Counted from the first letter of the stretch, positions 7,976-17,007 are shown. The stretch: 64,000 nucleotides of DNA from CAVSMC01 sp963798655 (GCA_963798655.1 CAWCUH010000004.1:372001-436000); one strand, 5' to 3'. The notes: generated from the letters alone by a model not told the origin. Numbers and translations: made by a program.

Positions 7976-9292
7976 TCAGTGTGCCGCGCCCATCAGCCGG
8001 TCGGGCAGCCAGGTCGCGATCTCGGGAAACACGGACAGGATCACCAGCGCGAGGATCATGCAGCCGACGTACGGGATCGTGCCCCACATGATGCGCGTGA
8101 CCGGCACGTCGGGCGCGATGGAGCTCACGATGTAGATGTTGAGCCCGACCGGCGGATGGATGAGCCCGATCTCCATGTTGATCGTCAGCATCACGCCGAA
8201 CCACACGGGGTCGAAGCCGGCCGTCTTGATGATCGGATAGAGAATCGGCGCCGTCATCAGGATGATCGCCGCCGGCGGGATGAAAAAGCCGCAGACGAGC
8301 AGGAACACGTTGATCATCGCCATCAGCACCCAGCGGTTGACGTGCGCGTCGGCGATCGCCTGCGCCAGCGTCTGGGTCAGGTACAGCGACGTCAGCATGT
8401 AGCCGAACAGCACGGCGGCCGCGATGATCATCAGGATCATCACCGACTCGCGCGTCGTGTCGCGCAGGATCGACCACCACTGCACCGGGCGCCACATCCG
8501 GTAGATCAGGATCGCGAGCAGCACGCACAGCGCGGCGCCGACGCCGGCCGCTTCCGACGGCGTCGCGACGCCGCCGTAGAGAACGTACATGACGGCGACG
8601 ATGATCGCGAGGAACGGCGCGACTTTCGGGATCGACTGGAACTTTTCCTTCCAGCTGTAGCGGAAGTTGACCGCGTGCGCGCGGAAGCCGCGGCGGCGGA
8701 TGATGAACACCGTCCACAGCATGAACAGCGTCGTCAGCAGCACGCCGGGCAGCACGCCGGCGAGGAACAGGCGGCCGATCGACGTTTCGGTCGCGATGCC
8801 GTACAGGATGAACGTGATCGACGGCGGGATCAGGATGCCCAGCGTGCCGCCGGCGCAGATCGAGCCGGTCGCGACGTCGTCGGGATAGCCGCGCGAGCGC
8901 ATCTCGGGGATGCCCATCCTGCCGATCGCCGCGCAGCACGCGGGCGACGAGCCGGTGAGCGCGGCGAACAGCGCGCACGCGCCGAGGTTCGAGATGACGA
9001 GCCCGCCGGGCAGCCGGTAGAGCCAGCGGTCGAGGGCAATGTAGAGATCCTTGCCCGCCGGCGACGATCCGATCGCCGCGCCCATCATCACGAACATCGG
9101 GATCGAAACGAGCGTGAAGTCGTGCAATCCCGAAAACAGCGTCTCGGCGACGACCTGCAGCGCGTCGACACCCTGGAACGCGAGCAGGAAGAAGATCGCG
9201 ATCGCGCCGAGACCGAACGCGACCGGCGCGCCCGACAGCAGCACGGCGAGCGTCACGACGAGCACGATCGCGCCCTGCGTCGTCGGGCTCAC
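7976..9292 (-). CDS. dctM: TRAP transporter large permease, DctM type
   Basis: A 438-residue inner-membrane protein with about twelve hydrophobic segments, the ion-coupled channel of a TRAP dicarboxylate transporter. It starts with GTG at 9292, overlapping the dctQ stop as GTGA. DctM signatures include SIPMFVMMGAAIGSS, the GSSPACCAAIGRMGIPEM loop, SICAGGTLGILIPPSI and EIGLIHPPVGLNIYIV near the end. It precedes the malonate-decarboxylase-like gene by 7 bases, so transport and catabolic gene are one unit. With the divergent MatB-like ligase, malonate is the most likely substrate, as in the MatPQM system of rhizobia; this is inference from context. Confidence 0.92.
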   Translation of the reverse strand: MSPTTQGAIVLVVTLAVLLSGAPVAFGLGAIAIFFLLAFQGVDALQVVAETLFSGLHDFTLVSIPMFVMMGAAIGSSPAGKDLYIALDRWLYRLPGGLVISNLGACALFAALTGSSPACCAAIGRMGIPEMRSRGYPDDVATGSICAGGTLGILIPPSITFILYGIATETSIGRLFLAGVLPGVLLTTLFMLWTVFIIRRRGFRAHAVNFRYSWKEKFQSIPKVAPFLAIIVAVMYVLYGGVATPSEAAGVGAALCVLLAILIYRMWRPVQWWSILRDTTRESVMILMIIAAAVLFGYMLTSLYLTQTLAQAIADAHVNRWVLMAMINVFLLVCGFFIPPAAIILMTAPILYPIIKTAGFDPVWFGVMLTINMEIGLIHPPVGLNIYIVSSIAPDVPVTRIMWGTIPYVGCMILALVILSVFPEIATWLPDRLMGAAH

Positions 9293-9807
9293 GCCGTCCT
9301 TTCGACGCGGATGCCGAACGGCGGCTCGCGGCCGATCAGCAGGTTGCCGAGGTCGGCAAGGCTTTGCAGCGTCAGCAGTCCGAGGCCGACGGGCATCGAC
9401 GCGTACGGGATCCACAGCCGCGCGCGCCACATCGTGTCCGACACCCAGTTCTTGTCCCACGCCTCCTTCCAGAACGCGAACGTGAGCGCCGTTATCGCCG
9501 CACAGAACGCGAGCGTCAGCACCGAGGAGAACACCGCGAGCCACCAGCGCTTGCGCTTGCCGAGATAGTGCGGCAGCACGTCGACGTTCACGTGGCCGCG
9601 AATCATCAGCACGTACGGGCTGCCGACGAACGTCGCGGCGATCAGCGAGTAGGTGATGAAATCGGTCTGCCAGATCGTGTTCTCGCCGAGCGCGTAGCGA
9701 GCGAACACCATCTGGCAGACGATGACCACGGCGGCGGCGATCAGCAGCGCGGCGACGATGCCGCACGCGTTGGACAGCAGGCGCACCGCGCGGACGAATG
9801 GCTCCAT
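9289..9807 (-). CDS. dctQ: TRAP transporter small permease, DctQ type
   Basis: A 172-residue four-helix membrane protein pairing with DctM. Visible features are the first helix around NACGIVAALLIAAAVVIVCQ, the DctQ-typical RYALGENTIWQTDFITYSLI segment, GSPYVLMIRGHVNVDVLP between helices 2 and 3, and a last helix near the carboxy end. The stop overlaps the dctM start. It is separated from dctP by about 95 bases that hold an inverted pair of a short palindromic repeat. Confidence 0.9.
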   Translation of the reverse strand: MEPFVRAVRLLSNACGIVAALLIAAAVVIVCQMVFARYALGENTIWQTDFITYSLIAATFVGSPYVLMIRGHVNVDVLPHYLGKRKRWWLAVFSSVLTLAFCAAITALTFAFWKEAWDKNWVSDTMWRARLWIPYASMPVGLGLLTLQSLADLGNLLIGREPPFGIRVERTA

Positions 9808-9810
9808 CAG

Positions 9811-9888
9811 GTCGTCATTGCCGCGAGAGCGGAAATCCAGCGGGCCTCATCTGCAAAGACGCTGGCTCCCGCTTTCGCGGGAACGACA
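9811..9888. repeat. REP-like element: inverted pair of TTCCCGCG/CGCGGGAA palindromes
   Basis: Two copies of the same short palindromic repeat face each other: 9811-9840 (GTCGTCATTGCCGCGAGAGC and onward) and 9861-9888 (GCTGGCTCCCGCTTTCGCGG and onward). Each copy can fold on itself, and the pair can fold together. Related single copies lie at 41882-41912 and 45555-45584. This one sits between dctP and dctQ, where a stem-loop could reduce dctQM expression relative to the receptor. Confidence 0.7.
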
Positions 9889-9904
9889 TGGCCATGAGCC
9901 GGCA

Positions 9905-10894
9905 TCACTTCACGCTCAGCGCATCGTCGATCAGCTGCTTGCCGTCGGGAACTTCCTTCGCGAACTGCTCGTAGGAGCTCTTCTTCGCAACGTCAAGCCA
10001 CGCGTCGTACTCGGCCGGCGTCATCGTGACGACCTCGACCTTGTGATCCTTGAACACCTTGACCATCTCGTCGTCGAGGCCCTTCGCCTGGCCGGCGAAA
10101 TAGTCCTGCGCCTTCCTGCCCGCGGCGCGCAACGCGTCCTGCTGCTTCTTGTTCAGCCGGTCGAAGCTCTTCTTCGACATCAGCACCGGCTCGTACATGA
10201 ACCACAGCGCGTTGTCGCCGGGGGCCGTGATGCACTTCAGCTGCTCGTACAGCCGGAACGAGACGAAGCTGCCGGTGCTGGTATCGGTGCCTTCGATGAC
10301 GCCGGTCTGCAGCGCGTTGTAGACCTCGTTGCTCGGGATCGAGACGATCGACGCGCCCGCTGCCTGCCACATCGCCGCGAACGTCGGCCCGGCCGAGCGC
10401 AGCTTCTGGCCGCGCATGTCGGCGGGCGTCCTGATGCATGCCTTCTTCGAGGCGACCGCGCCGGCGAGCCACGCGTCGGAGAGCACGATCACGCCGGCCT
10501 TCTCGATCTTCGCGCGGATCTCCTTCATGAACTTCGAATCGTTCAGCCGCTGCGCGCGCTCGTGGTTGCGCACGAGTCCCGGCATCAGCGTCGCACCGAA
10601 CGCGCGCTCCTTGCCGCTCGCGTAGTCGAGCGGGAACGACGAGATGTCGAGCTGGCCGTTCACCAGCGCGTTCCACTGGTCGTTCGGCTTGAACAGCGAG
10701 GCACCCGGATAGACCTGCACCTCGAGATCGACGCCCGCCGCCTTCGCGTCGCGCGCAATGATCTGCACCATCTCGTCGCGCGCGTCGCCCTTGCCGCCGG
10801 GAAACTGATGCGATGCGCGCAGCGTTACCGCGGTCGCGGAACCCGCGAGCGCGGCGAATGAGAGCACGAGTGCGGCCTGCGTGACGATTCGCAT
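9905..10894 (-). CDS. dctP: TRAP transporter periplasmic solute receptor, DctP type
   Basis: A 329-residue secreted receptor delivering the substrate to DctQM. The start MRIVTQAALVLSF at 10894 has an excellent GGAGGAG ribosome-binding site and gives a signal peptide cleaved after SATA-VT. DctP-family features are ASHQFPGGKGDARDEMVQII, VYPGASLF, the KLRSAGPTFAAMWQAAGAS segment containing the carboxylate-binding arginine, and VIEGTDTSTGSF. It heads the operon dctP-dctQ-dctM-mdcDE and is divergent from the MatB-like gene with about 165 bases between. Substrate is inferred as malonate. Confidence 0.93.
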   Translation of the reverse strand: MRIVTQAALVLSFAALAGSATAVTLRASHQFPGGKGDARDEMVQIIARDAKAAGVDLEVQVYPGASLFKPNDQWNALVNGQLDISSFPLDYASGKERAFGATLMPGLVRNHERAQRLNDSKFMKEIRAKIEKAGVIVLSDAWLAGAVASKKACIRTPADMRGQKLRSAGPTFAAMWQAAGASIVSIPSNEVYNALQTGVIEGTDTSTGSFVSFRLYEQLKCITAPGDNALWFMYEPVLMSKKSFDRLNKKQQDALRAAGRKAQDYFAGQAKGLDDEMVKVFKDHKVEVVTMTPAEYDAWLDVAKKSSYEQFAKEVPDGKQLIDDALSVK

Positions 10895-11046
10895 GCTGAT
10901 CTCCTCCAGAAGTTCGATACGGCGCCTCGCACTCGCCGGCTTCGCACGATGCGTGCCGTTCTCGTCCCGCGAGACGCGAGCCACAGTCTAACGCCTCTTG
11001 TCGCGGCGTCCAACGCGCGGCCGATCGGCGACCGGCGACACGGATG

Positions 11047-11052
11047 TAAGAT
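11047..11052 (+). promoter_or_regulatory. Putative -10 element of the matB-like gene
   Basis: TAAGAT preceded by TG (extended -10 like), ending 8 bases before the GTG at 11061. If used, the transcript would begin at or next to the start codon, i.e. be leaderless; no Shine-Dalgarno is seen upstream of the GTG, which agrees. Confidence 0.4.
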
Positions 11053-11060
11053 ATTCCGTC

Positions 11061-12572
11061 GTGAACGCCAACCTGTACGCGCTGTTCGAAAGCCATTTTC
11101 CCGAGGGCGTCGAGGAGCCATGCCTGATCGTGCCCAATGGGCCGGTCGTTCACTACGACGAACTCGCGGCCGAGTCGGCGCGCATCGCGAACGCCCTCGT
11201 GGCGGCGGGAGCGCGCACCGGCGACCGCATCGCCGTGCAGACCGACAAGCACTGGCAGGTCGTTGCGCTCTACCTCGCGTGCCTTCGCGCCGGCCTCGTC
11301 TACCTGCCGCTCAACACCGGCTACCAGCGCTCCGAGCTCAGGTACTTTTTCGACGACGCCGAGCCGCGGGTGATCGTGTGCCGCCCCGAGGCCGAAGGCG
11401 TGATCGCGCCGCTTGCGCCGGCCGCGAAAGTATTGACGCTGGGCGCGGCCGGCGGCTCGCTCGTCGAGCGCTCGCGCGACGCGCCGGACACGTTCGCGAC
11501 CGTCGTGTCCAGGCCGGACGACCTCGCCGCGATCGTCTACACGTCCGGCACGACGGGGCGCTCGAAGGGCGCGATGATCACGCACCGCAACCTGGCGTCG
11601 AACGCGCTCGCGCTCGTGCGCGAATGGGGCTTCGTCCACGGCGACGTGCTGCTGCACGCGCTGCCGGTGTATCACGTGCACGGGCTGTTCGTCGCCATCC
11701 ACTGCGTGCTGCTCGCCGGCGCGCGAACGCTGTGGCTGCCGAAGTTCGACGCGAAGGAAATCGTCGCGCTGCTGCCGCACGCCACCGTGATGATGGGCGT
11801 GCCGACGTTCTATACGCGGCTTCTCGCCGAGCCGTCGTTCGGCCGCGACGCGGCGCGCACGATGCGGCTGTTCGTGTCGGGATCCGCGCCGTTGCTCGCC
11901 GAGACATTCGATGCATTTCGCGAGCGCACCGGCCAGTCGATCCTCGAGCGCTACGGCATGACCGAAACGGGCATGAACACGTCGAACCCGCTCGACGGAG
12001 CGCGCATCGCGGGCACGGTCGGGCCGCCGCTGCCCGGCGTGTCGATCCGCATTCTCGGCGCCGACGGCCGCGAATGCGCGCCGGGTGAGGTCGGCGCGAT
12101 CGAGGTGCACGGGCCGAACGTGTTCGCCGGCTACTGGCGGATGCCGGAGAAGACTCGCGAGGAGTTCAGCGACGACGGCTACTTCCGCACCGGCGACGTC
12201 GGTGAGTGGACGCCGCAGCGCTACGTGCGCATCGTCGGGCGTGCGAAGGATCTGATCATCAGCGGCGGATTGAACGTCTATCCGAAGGAAATCGAGGAGC
12301 GGATCGACGCGATGCCCGGCGTCGCCGAAAGTGCGATCGTCGGCGTGCCCGACGCCGACTTCGGCGAGGCGGTGACGGCGGTCGTCGTGCCGAAGCCGGG
12401 CGCGCATCCGACCGCCGAGCAGATCGTCGGCGCGCTGAAGGGAGAAATCGCAAGCTTCAAGGTGCCGAAGCGCGTGTACTTCGTCTCGGAGCTGCCGCGT
12501 AACGCGATGGGAAAGGTGCAGAAGAACGTGCTGCGCGAGCATTGCGCGAGCGGGCGTCTCGTGACGCTCTGA
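11061..12572 (+). CDS. matB: Malonyl-CoA synthetase-like acyl-CoA ligase (MatB family)
   Basis: A 503-residue ANL-superfamily ligase that adenylates a carboxylic acid and transfers it to CoA. The amino half matches MatB: YLPLNTGYQRSELRYFF followed by DDAEPRVIVC. ANL motifs in order are YTSGTTGRSKGAM (A3), the GMTETGMN and FRTGDVGEW segments, SGGLNVYPKEIEE and PRNAMGKVQKN with the adenylation lysine Lys485. The GTG start at 11061 (VNANLYALF) gives the normal MatB length. It is divergent from the TRAP operon and would convert imported malonate to malonyl-CoA. Other short dicarboxylates such as methylmalonate are possible. Confidence 0.85.
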   Translation: MNANLYALFESHFPEGVEEPCLIVPNGPVVHYDELAAESARIANALVAAGARTGDRIAVQTDKHWQVVALYLACLRAGLVYLPLNTGYQRSELRYFFDDAEPRVIVCRPEAEGVIAPLAPAAKVLTLGAAGGSLVERSRDAPDTFATVVSRPDDLAAIVYTSGTTGRSKGAMITHRNLASNALALVREWGFVHGDVLLHALPVYHVHGLFVAIHCVLLAGARTLWLPKFDAKEIVALLPHATVMMGVPTFYTRLLAEPSFGRDAARTMRLFVSGSAPLLAETFDAFRERTGQSILERYGMTETGMNTSNPLDGARIAGTVGPPLPGVSIRILGADGRECAPGEVGAIEVHGPNVFAGYWRMPEKTREEFSDDGYFRTGDVGEWTPQRYVRIVGRAKDLIISGGLNVYPKEIEERIDAMPGVAESAIVGVPDADFGEAVTAVVVPKPGAHPTAEQIVGALKGEIASFKVPKRVYFVSELPRNAMGKVQKNVLREHCASGRLVTL

Positions 12573-12604
12573 AACGCGATCGCCGCGACGCGCGTCCAAT
12601 CGAC

Positions 12605-13621
12605 ATGTCGAACATTCCCGAACGCATGCGTTACGTCGAGGCGCGCGAGCCGGGGCCGCCCGACGTGCTGGCGGTCGCCGAAACGGCCGTGCCGACACCG
12701 CGCGCCGGCGAGGTGCTGATCAAGGTCGCGTACGCCGGCGTCAACCGGCCCGACTGCATCCAGCGCGCCGGCGCCTATCCGCCGCCGGCCGATGCATCGC
12801 CGATCATCGGCCTCGAAGTCTCGGGCACGGTCGCGGCCGTCGGCGGCGGCGTCGACGATTGGCGGATCGGTGAGGCAATCTGCGCGCTGACACCGGGCGG
12901 CGGCTACGCCGAGTATTGCGCCGCGCCCGCCGCGCATTGCCTTGCGCCGCCACGCGGATTGGCGCTGCTCGAAGCGGCCGGATTGTGCGAGAACTATTTC
13001 ACCGTCTGGCACAACGTCTTCGAGCGCGGGCGTCTCGCGGCTGGCGAAACGATCCTGATCCACGGCGGCTCGAGCGGTATCGGTCTCGCGGCGATCCAGC
13101 TCGCGCACGCGTTTGGCGCGAAGGTGATCACGACCGTCGGCAGCGACGACAAGGCGGCCGCCTGCGAATCGCTCGGCGCCGATCACGCGATCGTCTATCG
13201 CAGCGCGGATTTCGTCAGCGAAGTCGCGGCGATCACCGCCAAGCGCGGCGTCGACGTCGTGCTCGACATGGTCGGCGGCGACTACATCGCGAAGAACCTG
13301 CGCTGCGTGGCGATCGAGGGCAGGCTCGTGATCATCGCGTTCCTGCAGGGCAGCCGCGTCGACGTCGACTGGATGCCGATCATGTACAAGCGGCTGACCG
13401 TCACCGGATCGACGATGCGCGCGAGCCCGGCGGCGCGCAAGGCGGCGATCGCATCGTCGCTGCGCGAGCGCGTCTGGCCGCTGTTCGAGGCCGGGCGCCT
13501 GAAGCCGGTTATCTACCGCGTGTTTCCGCTGGACGAAGCGGCGGCCGCGCATGCGCTGATGGAGTCGTCGCAGCACATCGGCAAGATCATCCTCGAGGTC
13601 GCCTCCGCGGGAAACGAGTGA
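12605..13621 (+). CDS. NADPH:quinone oxidoreductase, zeta-crystallin/PIG3 type
   Basis: A 338-residue medium-chain dehydrogenase without zinc ligands. Evidence: the GroES-like amino part with YAGVNRPDCIQRAGAYPPP, the nucleotide-binding HGGSSGIGLAAIQLAHAFGA, and GVDVVLDMVGGDYIAKNL. These enzymes reduce quinones or enoyl-type substrates with NADPH. The ATG at 12605 is chosen; a second ATG at 12626 (MRYVEAREPG) is possible. It follows the ligase by 32 bases and is probably co-transcribed, though its role in acid catabolism is not evident. It is convergent with tctA, 22 bases apart. Confidence 0.9.
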   Translation: MSNIPERMRYVEAREPGPPDVLAVAETAVPTPRAGEVLIKVAYAGVNRPDCIQRAGAYPPPADASPIIGLEVSGTVAAVGGGVDDWRIGEAICALTPGGGYAEYCAAPAAHCLAPPRGLALLEAAGLCENYFTVWHNVFERGRLAAGETILIHGGSSGIGLAAIQLAHAFGAKVITTVGSDDKAAACESLGADHAIVYRSADFVSEVAAITAKRGVDVVLDMVGGDYIAKNLRCVAIEGRLVIIAFLQGSRVDVDWMPIMYKRLTVTGSTMRASPAARKAAIASSLRERVWPLFEAGRLKPVIYRVFPLDEAAAAHALMESSQHIGKIILEVASAGNE

Positions 13622-13643
13622 CAGCGGTGGAAGGCGCGCGGCA

Positions 13644-15236
13644 CTACTCGGGCTCGGCCGGCGGCTTCGCGGACGCGTCGCCCTTCGTAGGCTCCGCGTG
13701 CGCCTGCTCCGCCATGGCCCGCCGGCGCCGGCGGATCGGCTGCATCCGGTCCTTCCACTGGTCGACCGCCGCCGACATCAGCGGCCAGTAGAGGAGCGCG
13801 AGAGCGAGCGTGACGATCGACGCGACGAGGCCGTTCGACCAGAACACCGACAGGTCGCCTTGTGCGCCGATCATCGCCTGGCGGAACGCGCTCTCGGCGC
13901 GATTGCCCAGAACTATGGCGAGCACCATCGGCGCCAGCGGATAGTCGAGCTTCTTGAACAGGTAGCCGATGACGCCGAACATGACCATGAAGATGAGGTC
14001 GGCAGGCGCGCTGGAGAGGGTGTAGGAGCCGATCGCGCAGACGACGATGATGATCGGAGCGATGATCGAGAACGACACCCGCATGATCGAGGCCCACAGC
14101 GGCACGGTCGTCAAGACGATCGCCAGTCCGACGACGTTGCCGAGATAGATCGAGGCGATCAGGCCCCAGACGAAGTCCTTCTGCTCGACGAAAAGCAGCG
14201 GGCCCGGTTGCAGGCCCCAGATCAGCAGGCCGGCGAGCAGCACCGCGGCCGTCGGCGAGCCCGGAATGCCGAGCGTGAGCATCGGCAGCAGCGCGCTCGT
14301 GCCGGCGGAGTGCGCCGCGGTCTCGGGAGCCACCACGCCTTCGAGTTCGCCGGTGCCGAACTTGTCGCGATTCTTGGAAAAGCGCCTGGCGAGGCCGTAG
14401 CTCATGAACGAGGCCGGCGTCGCGCCGCCGGGCGTGACGCCGAGCCAGATGCCGACGGCGGTGCCGCGCAGGATGGTGAGCCAGAATTTCGGCAGCTTCT
14501 TCCACGTCTGCCACACCACGAACGGATTCATCTTCGCGCTCTGGCCCTCGAAGTGCAGCCCCTCCTCGATGGTCACCAGAATCTCGCCGATGCCGAACAG
14601 GCCGATCACGGCGATCAGGAAGTGGAACCCGGTGAGCAGCGTCGTCGTGCCGAACGTCAGGCGCACGCCCCCCGTCACCTCATCGGTGCCAACCGAGGCG
14701 AAGGCGAATCCGAGCATCATCGATGCGATGATCTTGAGCGGCGAGCCCCGGCCCATGCCCACGAAACTGCAGAACGTGAGCAGGTAGACCGCGAAGTATT
14801 CCGGCGGCCCGAAATCGAGCGCGAACTTGGCGACCAGCGGCGCGAGAAACGTCAGTACGAGCGTCGCGATCAGCGCACCGATGAACGACGACGTGAGCGA
14901 GGCCGTGAGCGCTTCGCCGGCGCGCCCCTGCTTCGCGAGCGGGTGCCCGTCGAAGGTCGTCGCGACCGACCACGGCTCGCCCGGGATGTTGAACAGGATC
15001 GCGCTGATGCAGCCGCCGAACAGCGCGCCCCAGTAGATCGCCGCGAGCATGATGATGGCGGTGGTGTTTGGCATCGCGAAGGTGAGCGGCAGCAGGATCG
15101 CGATGCCGTTCGCTCCACCGACGCCCGGCAAGAACCCGAGCAGCACTCCGAACAGGATGCCGAGGACCATGTAGCCCAGGTTCATGGGCGTCATCAACAC
15201 CTCGAAGCCGTGCATCAGCGAAAAGAACGCGTCCAT
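13644..15236 (-). CDS. tctA: Tripartite tricarboxylate transporter, large permease TctA
   Basis: A 530-residue inner-membrane protein with roughly eleven to twelve helices, the channel subunit of a TTT transporter. Signatures are VLLGFLPGVGGANGIAILLP near the amino end, FNIPGEPWSVATTFDGHPLA, GVTPGGATPASFMSYGLAR and MLTLGIPGSPTAAVLLAGL. The last 40 residues are charged and cytoplasmic. Its start directly abuts the tctB stop (zero spacing). It is the last gene of tctCBA and lies downstream of the oxalate operon on the same strand. The substrate is unproven; citrate, another carboxylate or oxalate are candidates. Confidence 0.95.
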   Translation of the reverse strand: MDAFFSLMHGFEVLMTPMNLGYMVLGILFGVLLGFLPGVGGANGIAILLPLTFAMPNTTAIIMLAAIYWGALFGGCISAILFNIPGEPWSVATTFDGHPLAKQGRAGEALTASLTSSFIGALIATLVLTFLAPLVAKFALDFGPPEYFAVYLLTFCSFVGMGRGSPLKIIASMMLGFAFASVGTDEVTGGVRLTFGTTTLLTGFHFLIAVIGLFGIGEILVTIEEGLHFEGQSAKMNPFVVWQTWKKLPKFWLTILRGTAVGIWLGVTPGGATPASFMSYGLARRFSKNRDKFGTGELEGVVAPETAAHSAGTSALLPMLTLGIPGSPTAAVLLAGLLIWGLQPGPLLFVEQKDFVWGLIASIYLGNVVGLAIVLTTVPLWASIMRVSFSIIAPIIIVVCAIGSYTLSSAPADLIFMVMFGVIGYLFKKLDYPLAPMVLAIVLGNRAESAFRQAMIGAQGDLSVFWSNGLVASIVTLALALLYWPLMSAAVDQWKDRMQPIRRRRRAMAEQAHAEPTKGDASAKPPAEPE

Positions 15237-15758
15237 TCAGTAGCCCAGCCAGGCTTCGAAAGGTCCCTTCGGCAGCGGCACCAGGAACCAGACTTCGAAC
15301 ACGATGAACAGCAGGACCGGCACCACGATCGCGATCGACACAGTCTTGTAGATCGGAGAGCGGCCGTGCCAGCGCATGAAGAAGGCCATGAACAGGAACG
15401 TCGAGATGTAGATGCCGATATAGATCGACAGGACAACGAACACGGTCATCGGAACGACCACCTGCAGCACCATCTTCAGCTGGCGGCGCGTAACGAAGCT
15501 GACCTCATCGGCGGGTTTGCGCGACAGAAGGGTCTGGATCAGCGTGGCGCCGCTGGCGGCGAACATGAACAGCGCCACATAAAACGGGAAATAGCCGGAA
15601 TCGGGCCCGACGTTCTTGGCCCACCCGGCCCCAACGCGGTAACTCGCGATCATCACCACCATTGCGACCGCCATCAACGCGAGGGCAACAACGATGTTCA
15701 TGGTGCGCAGGGAAACGACGGCGCGAGATGCTTTCTCGTCGTCGGAGGGATCAGCCAT
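15237..15758 (-). CDS. tctB: Tripartite tricarboxylate transporter, small permease TctB
   Basis: A 173-residue four-helix membrane protein accompanying TctA. Helices are visible around MNIVVALALMAVAMVVMIAS, FPFYVALFMFAASGATLI, MVLQVVVPMTVFVVLSIYI and IAIVVPVLLFIVFEVWFLV. ATG 15758 (MADPSDDEKAS) is chosen because it gives a short polar amino tail before helix 1; a GTG at 15812 would add 18 residues, and neither has a strong ribosome-binding site. A 26-base perfect palindrome lies between this gene and tctC. Confidence 0.85.
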   Translation of the reverse strand: MADPSDDEKASRAVVSLRTMNIVVALALMAVAMVVMIASYRVGAGWAKNVGPDSGYFPFYVALFMFAASGATLIQTLLSRKPADEVSFVTRRQLKMVLQVVVPMTVFVVLSIYIGIYISTFLFMAFFMRWHGRSPIYKTVSIAIVVPVLLFIVFEVWFLVPLPKGPFEAWLGY

Positions 15759-15847
15759 GGGCAGGGCCTCGCGTTTGTCCGAACCATGCCCTTCCGCGGG
15801 CTTGGCGTTCACGGGTGAAAGACGGGCGGGAGACAGGCGAGTACATA

Positions 15848-15873
15848 GGGGGCGCCGTCGCGACGGCGCCCCC
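15848..15873 (-). promoter_or_regulatory. Perfect GC palindrome between tctC and tctB
   Basis: Thirteen bases, GGGGGCGCCGTCG, are followed directly by their exact complement, giving a very stable stem 12 bases downstream of the tctC stop. There is no U-tract, so it is more likely an mRNA-stabilising or attenuating stem that raises receptor level over the permeases than a full terminator. Confidence 0.6.
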
Positions 15874-15884
15874 CACGGCAGCTG

Positions 15885-16883
15885 CTACTTCTTCAGGAAG
15901 CCGGCCTTTTCCATCAGCTCATGGTGCCGGGCGGCGGCGTCGGTCAGCCATTTGTTGAACTCGGCACCGGTCATGAAGCTCTGGTTGAACGCGCCCTTTG
16001 CCATGTAGTCCTTCCATTCCGGCGTGTCGCGCACCTTCTTGAGCAGGCCCACGTAGTAGTCGACTGCGTCCTGCTGGACGCCGGGCGCCGTCATGATCCC
16101 GCGCAGCATCAGGTACTCGATGTCGAGTCCCTGGGACTTGCAGGTGGGAACGTCCTGCCATGACATGTCGCTCGTGACCTTCTCCGGATAGGGCATCGGC
16201 TTCGAGTCGAAGACGCAGAGCGGGCGCACCGTGCCCGCGCGCCAGTGCGCCACGCATTCGATCGGATTGTTGACCGAAGAATCGATGTGTCCGCCGACGA
16301 GCTGCGTGCACACCTCGCCGCCACCCTTGTACGGCACGTAGGTGAACTTGGCGCCCGTCCTCTGCTCGATCGCGGCGGTGATGATCTGGTCCTCCTGCCT
16401 CGAGCCGGTGCCACCCATCTTCACGCTGCCGCCCGCTTTCTTGACGGCGTCGATATAGGCGGTCGGCGTCTTGTAGTCGGTCTTGGTGTTGACCCACAGC
16501 GCGAACTCGTCGAGCGCCATCATGGCGACCGGGGTGTAATCCTTCCACGAGAAGGGCGACCCGGTCGCGAGCGGCGTGGTGAACAGGTTGGATAGCGTGA
16601 TGATGAGCTTGTGCGGATCGCCTTTCGCGTTCTTCACATAAAGGAAGCCCTCGGCGCCGGAGCCGCCGGATTTGCTGATGACCACGATCGAGCTCGGCAT
16701 CAGGTTGTGCTTTTGAATGATGCCCTGGATCAGCTGCGCCATCTGTCCGGCGCCGCCGCCGATGCCGGCTGGAACGATCAATTCCACGTTCCTGCTGGGT
16801 TCCCACGCCGCAGCGGGCGTGGCGCCCACGATGCAAAGCATCACTACGGCGCCCAGCGCACGACCGACTCCTCCGATCTTCAT
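15885..16883 (-). CDS. tctC: Tripartite tricarboxylate transporter receptor (Bug family), TctC
   Basis: A 332-residue periplasmic receptor. The ATG at 16883 has an AGGAGG site 4 bases upstream and opens a signal peptide (MKIGGVGRALG..., cleavage after PAAA). Bug-family features are NVELIVPAGIGGGAGQMAQ, the KSGGSGAEGFLYVKN loop, KMGGTGSRQEDQII, YKGGGEVCTQLVGGHID and the APGVQQDAVDYY segment. It heads tctCBA. A GGTAT half-site resembling the oxc operators lies upstream at 17011-17015 reading on this strand. The ligand is unknown; the setting next to oxc-frc makes oxalate worth testing. Confidence 0.93.
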   Translation of the reverse strand: MKIGGVGRALGAVVMLCIVGATPAAAWEPSRNVELIVPAGIGGGAGQMAQLIQGIIQKHNLMPSSIVVISKSGGSGAEGFLYVKNAKGDPHKLIITLSNLFTTPLATGSPFSWKDYTPVAMMALDEFALWVNTKTDYKTPTAYIDAVKKAGGSVKMGGTGSRQEDQIITAAIEQRTGAKFTYVPYKGGGEVCTQLVGGHIDSSVNNPIECVAHWRAGTVRPLCVFDSKPMPYPEKVTSDMSWQDVPTCKSQGLDIEYLMLRGIMTAPGVQQDAVDYYVGLLKKVRDTPEWKDYMAKGAFNQSFMTGAEFNKWLTDAAARHHELMEKAGFLKK

Positions 16884-17007
16884 ACGTCCTCCTATGTCGT
16901 TATGTGCCATGCGGACTCTTCGACGGCCCGGTCATCGGCGCAGCCACCCCTTGTTCAAACCTCTACCACTTCGCCTCGGCGCACTCGAGCGGCGCGAGCG
17001 CAACACG

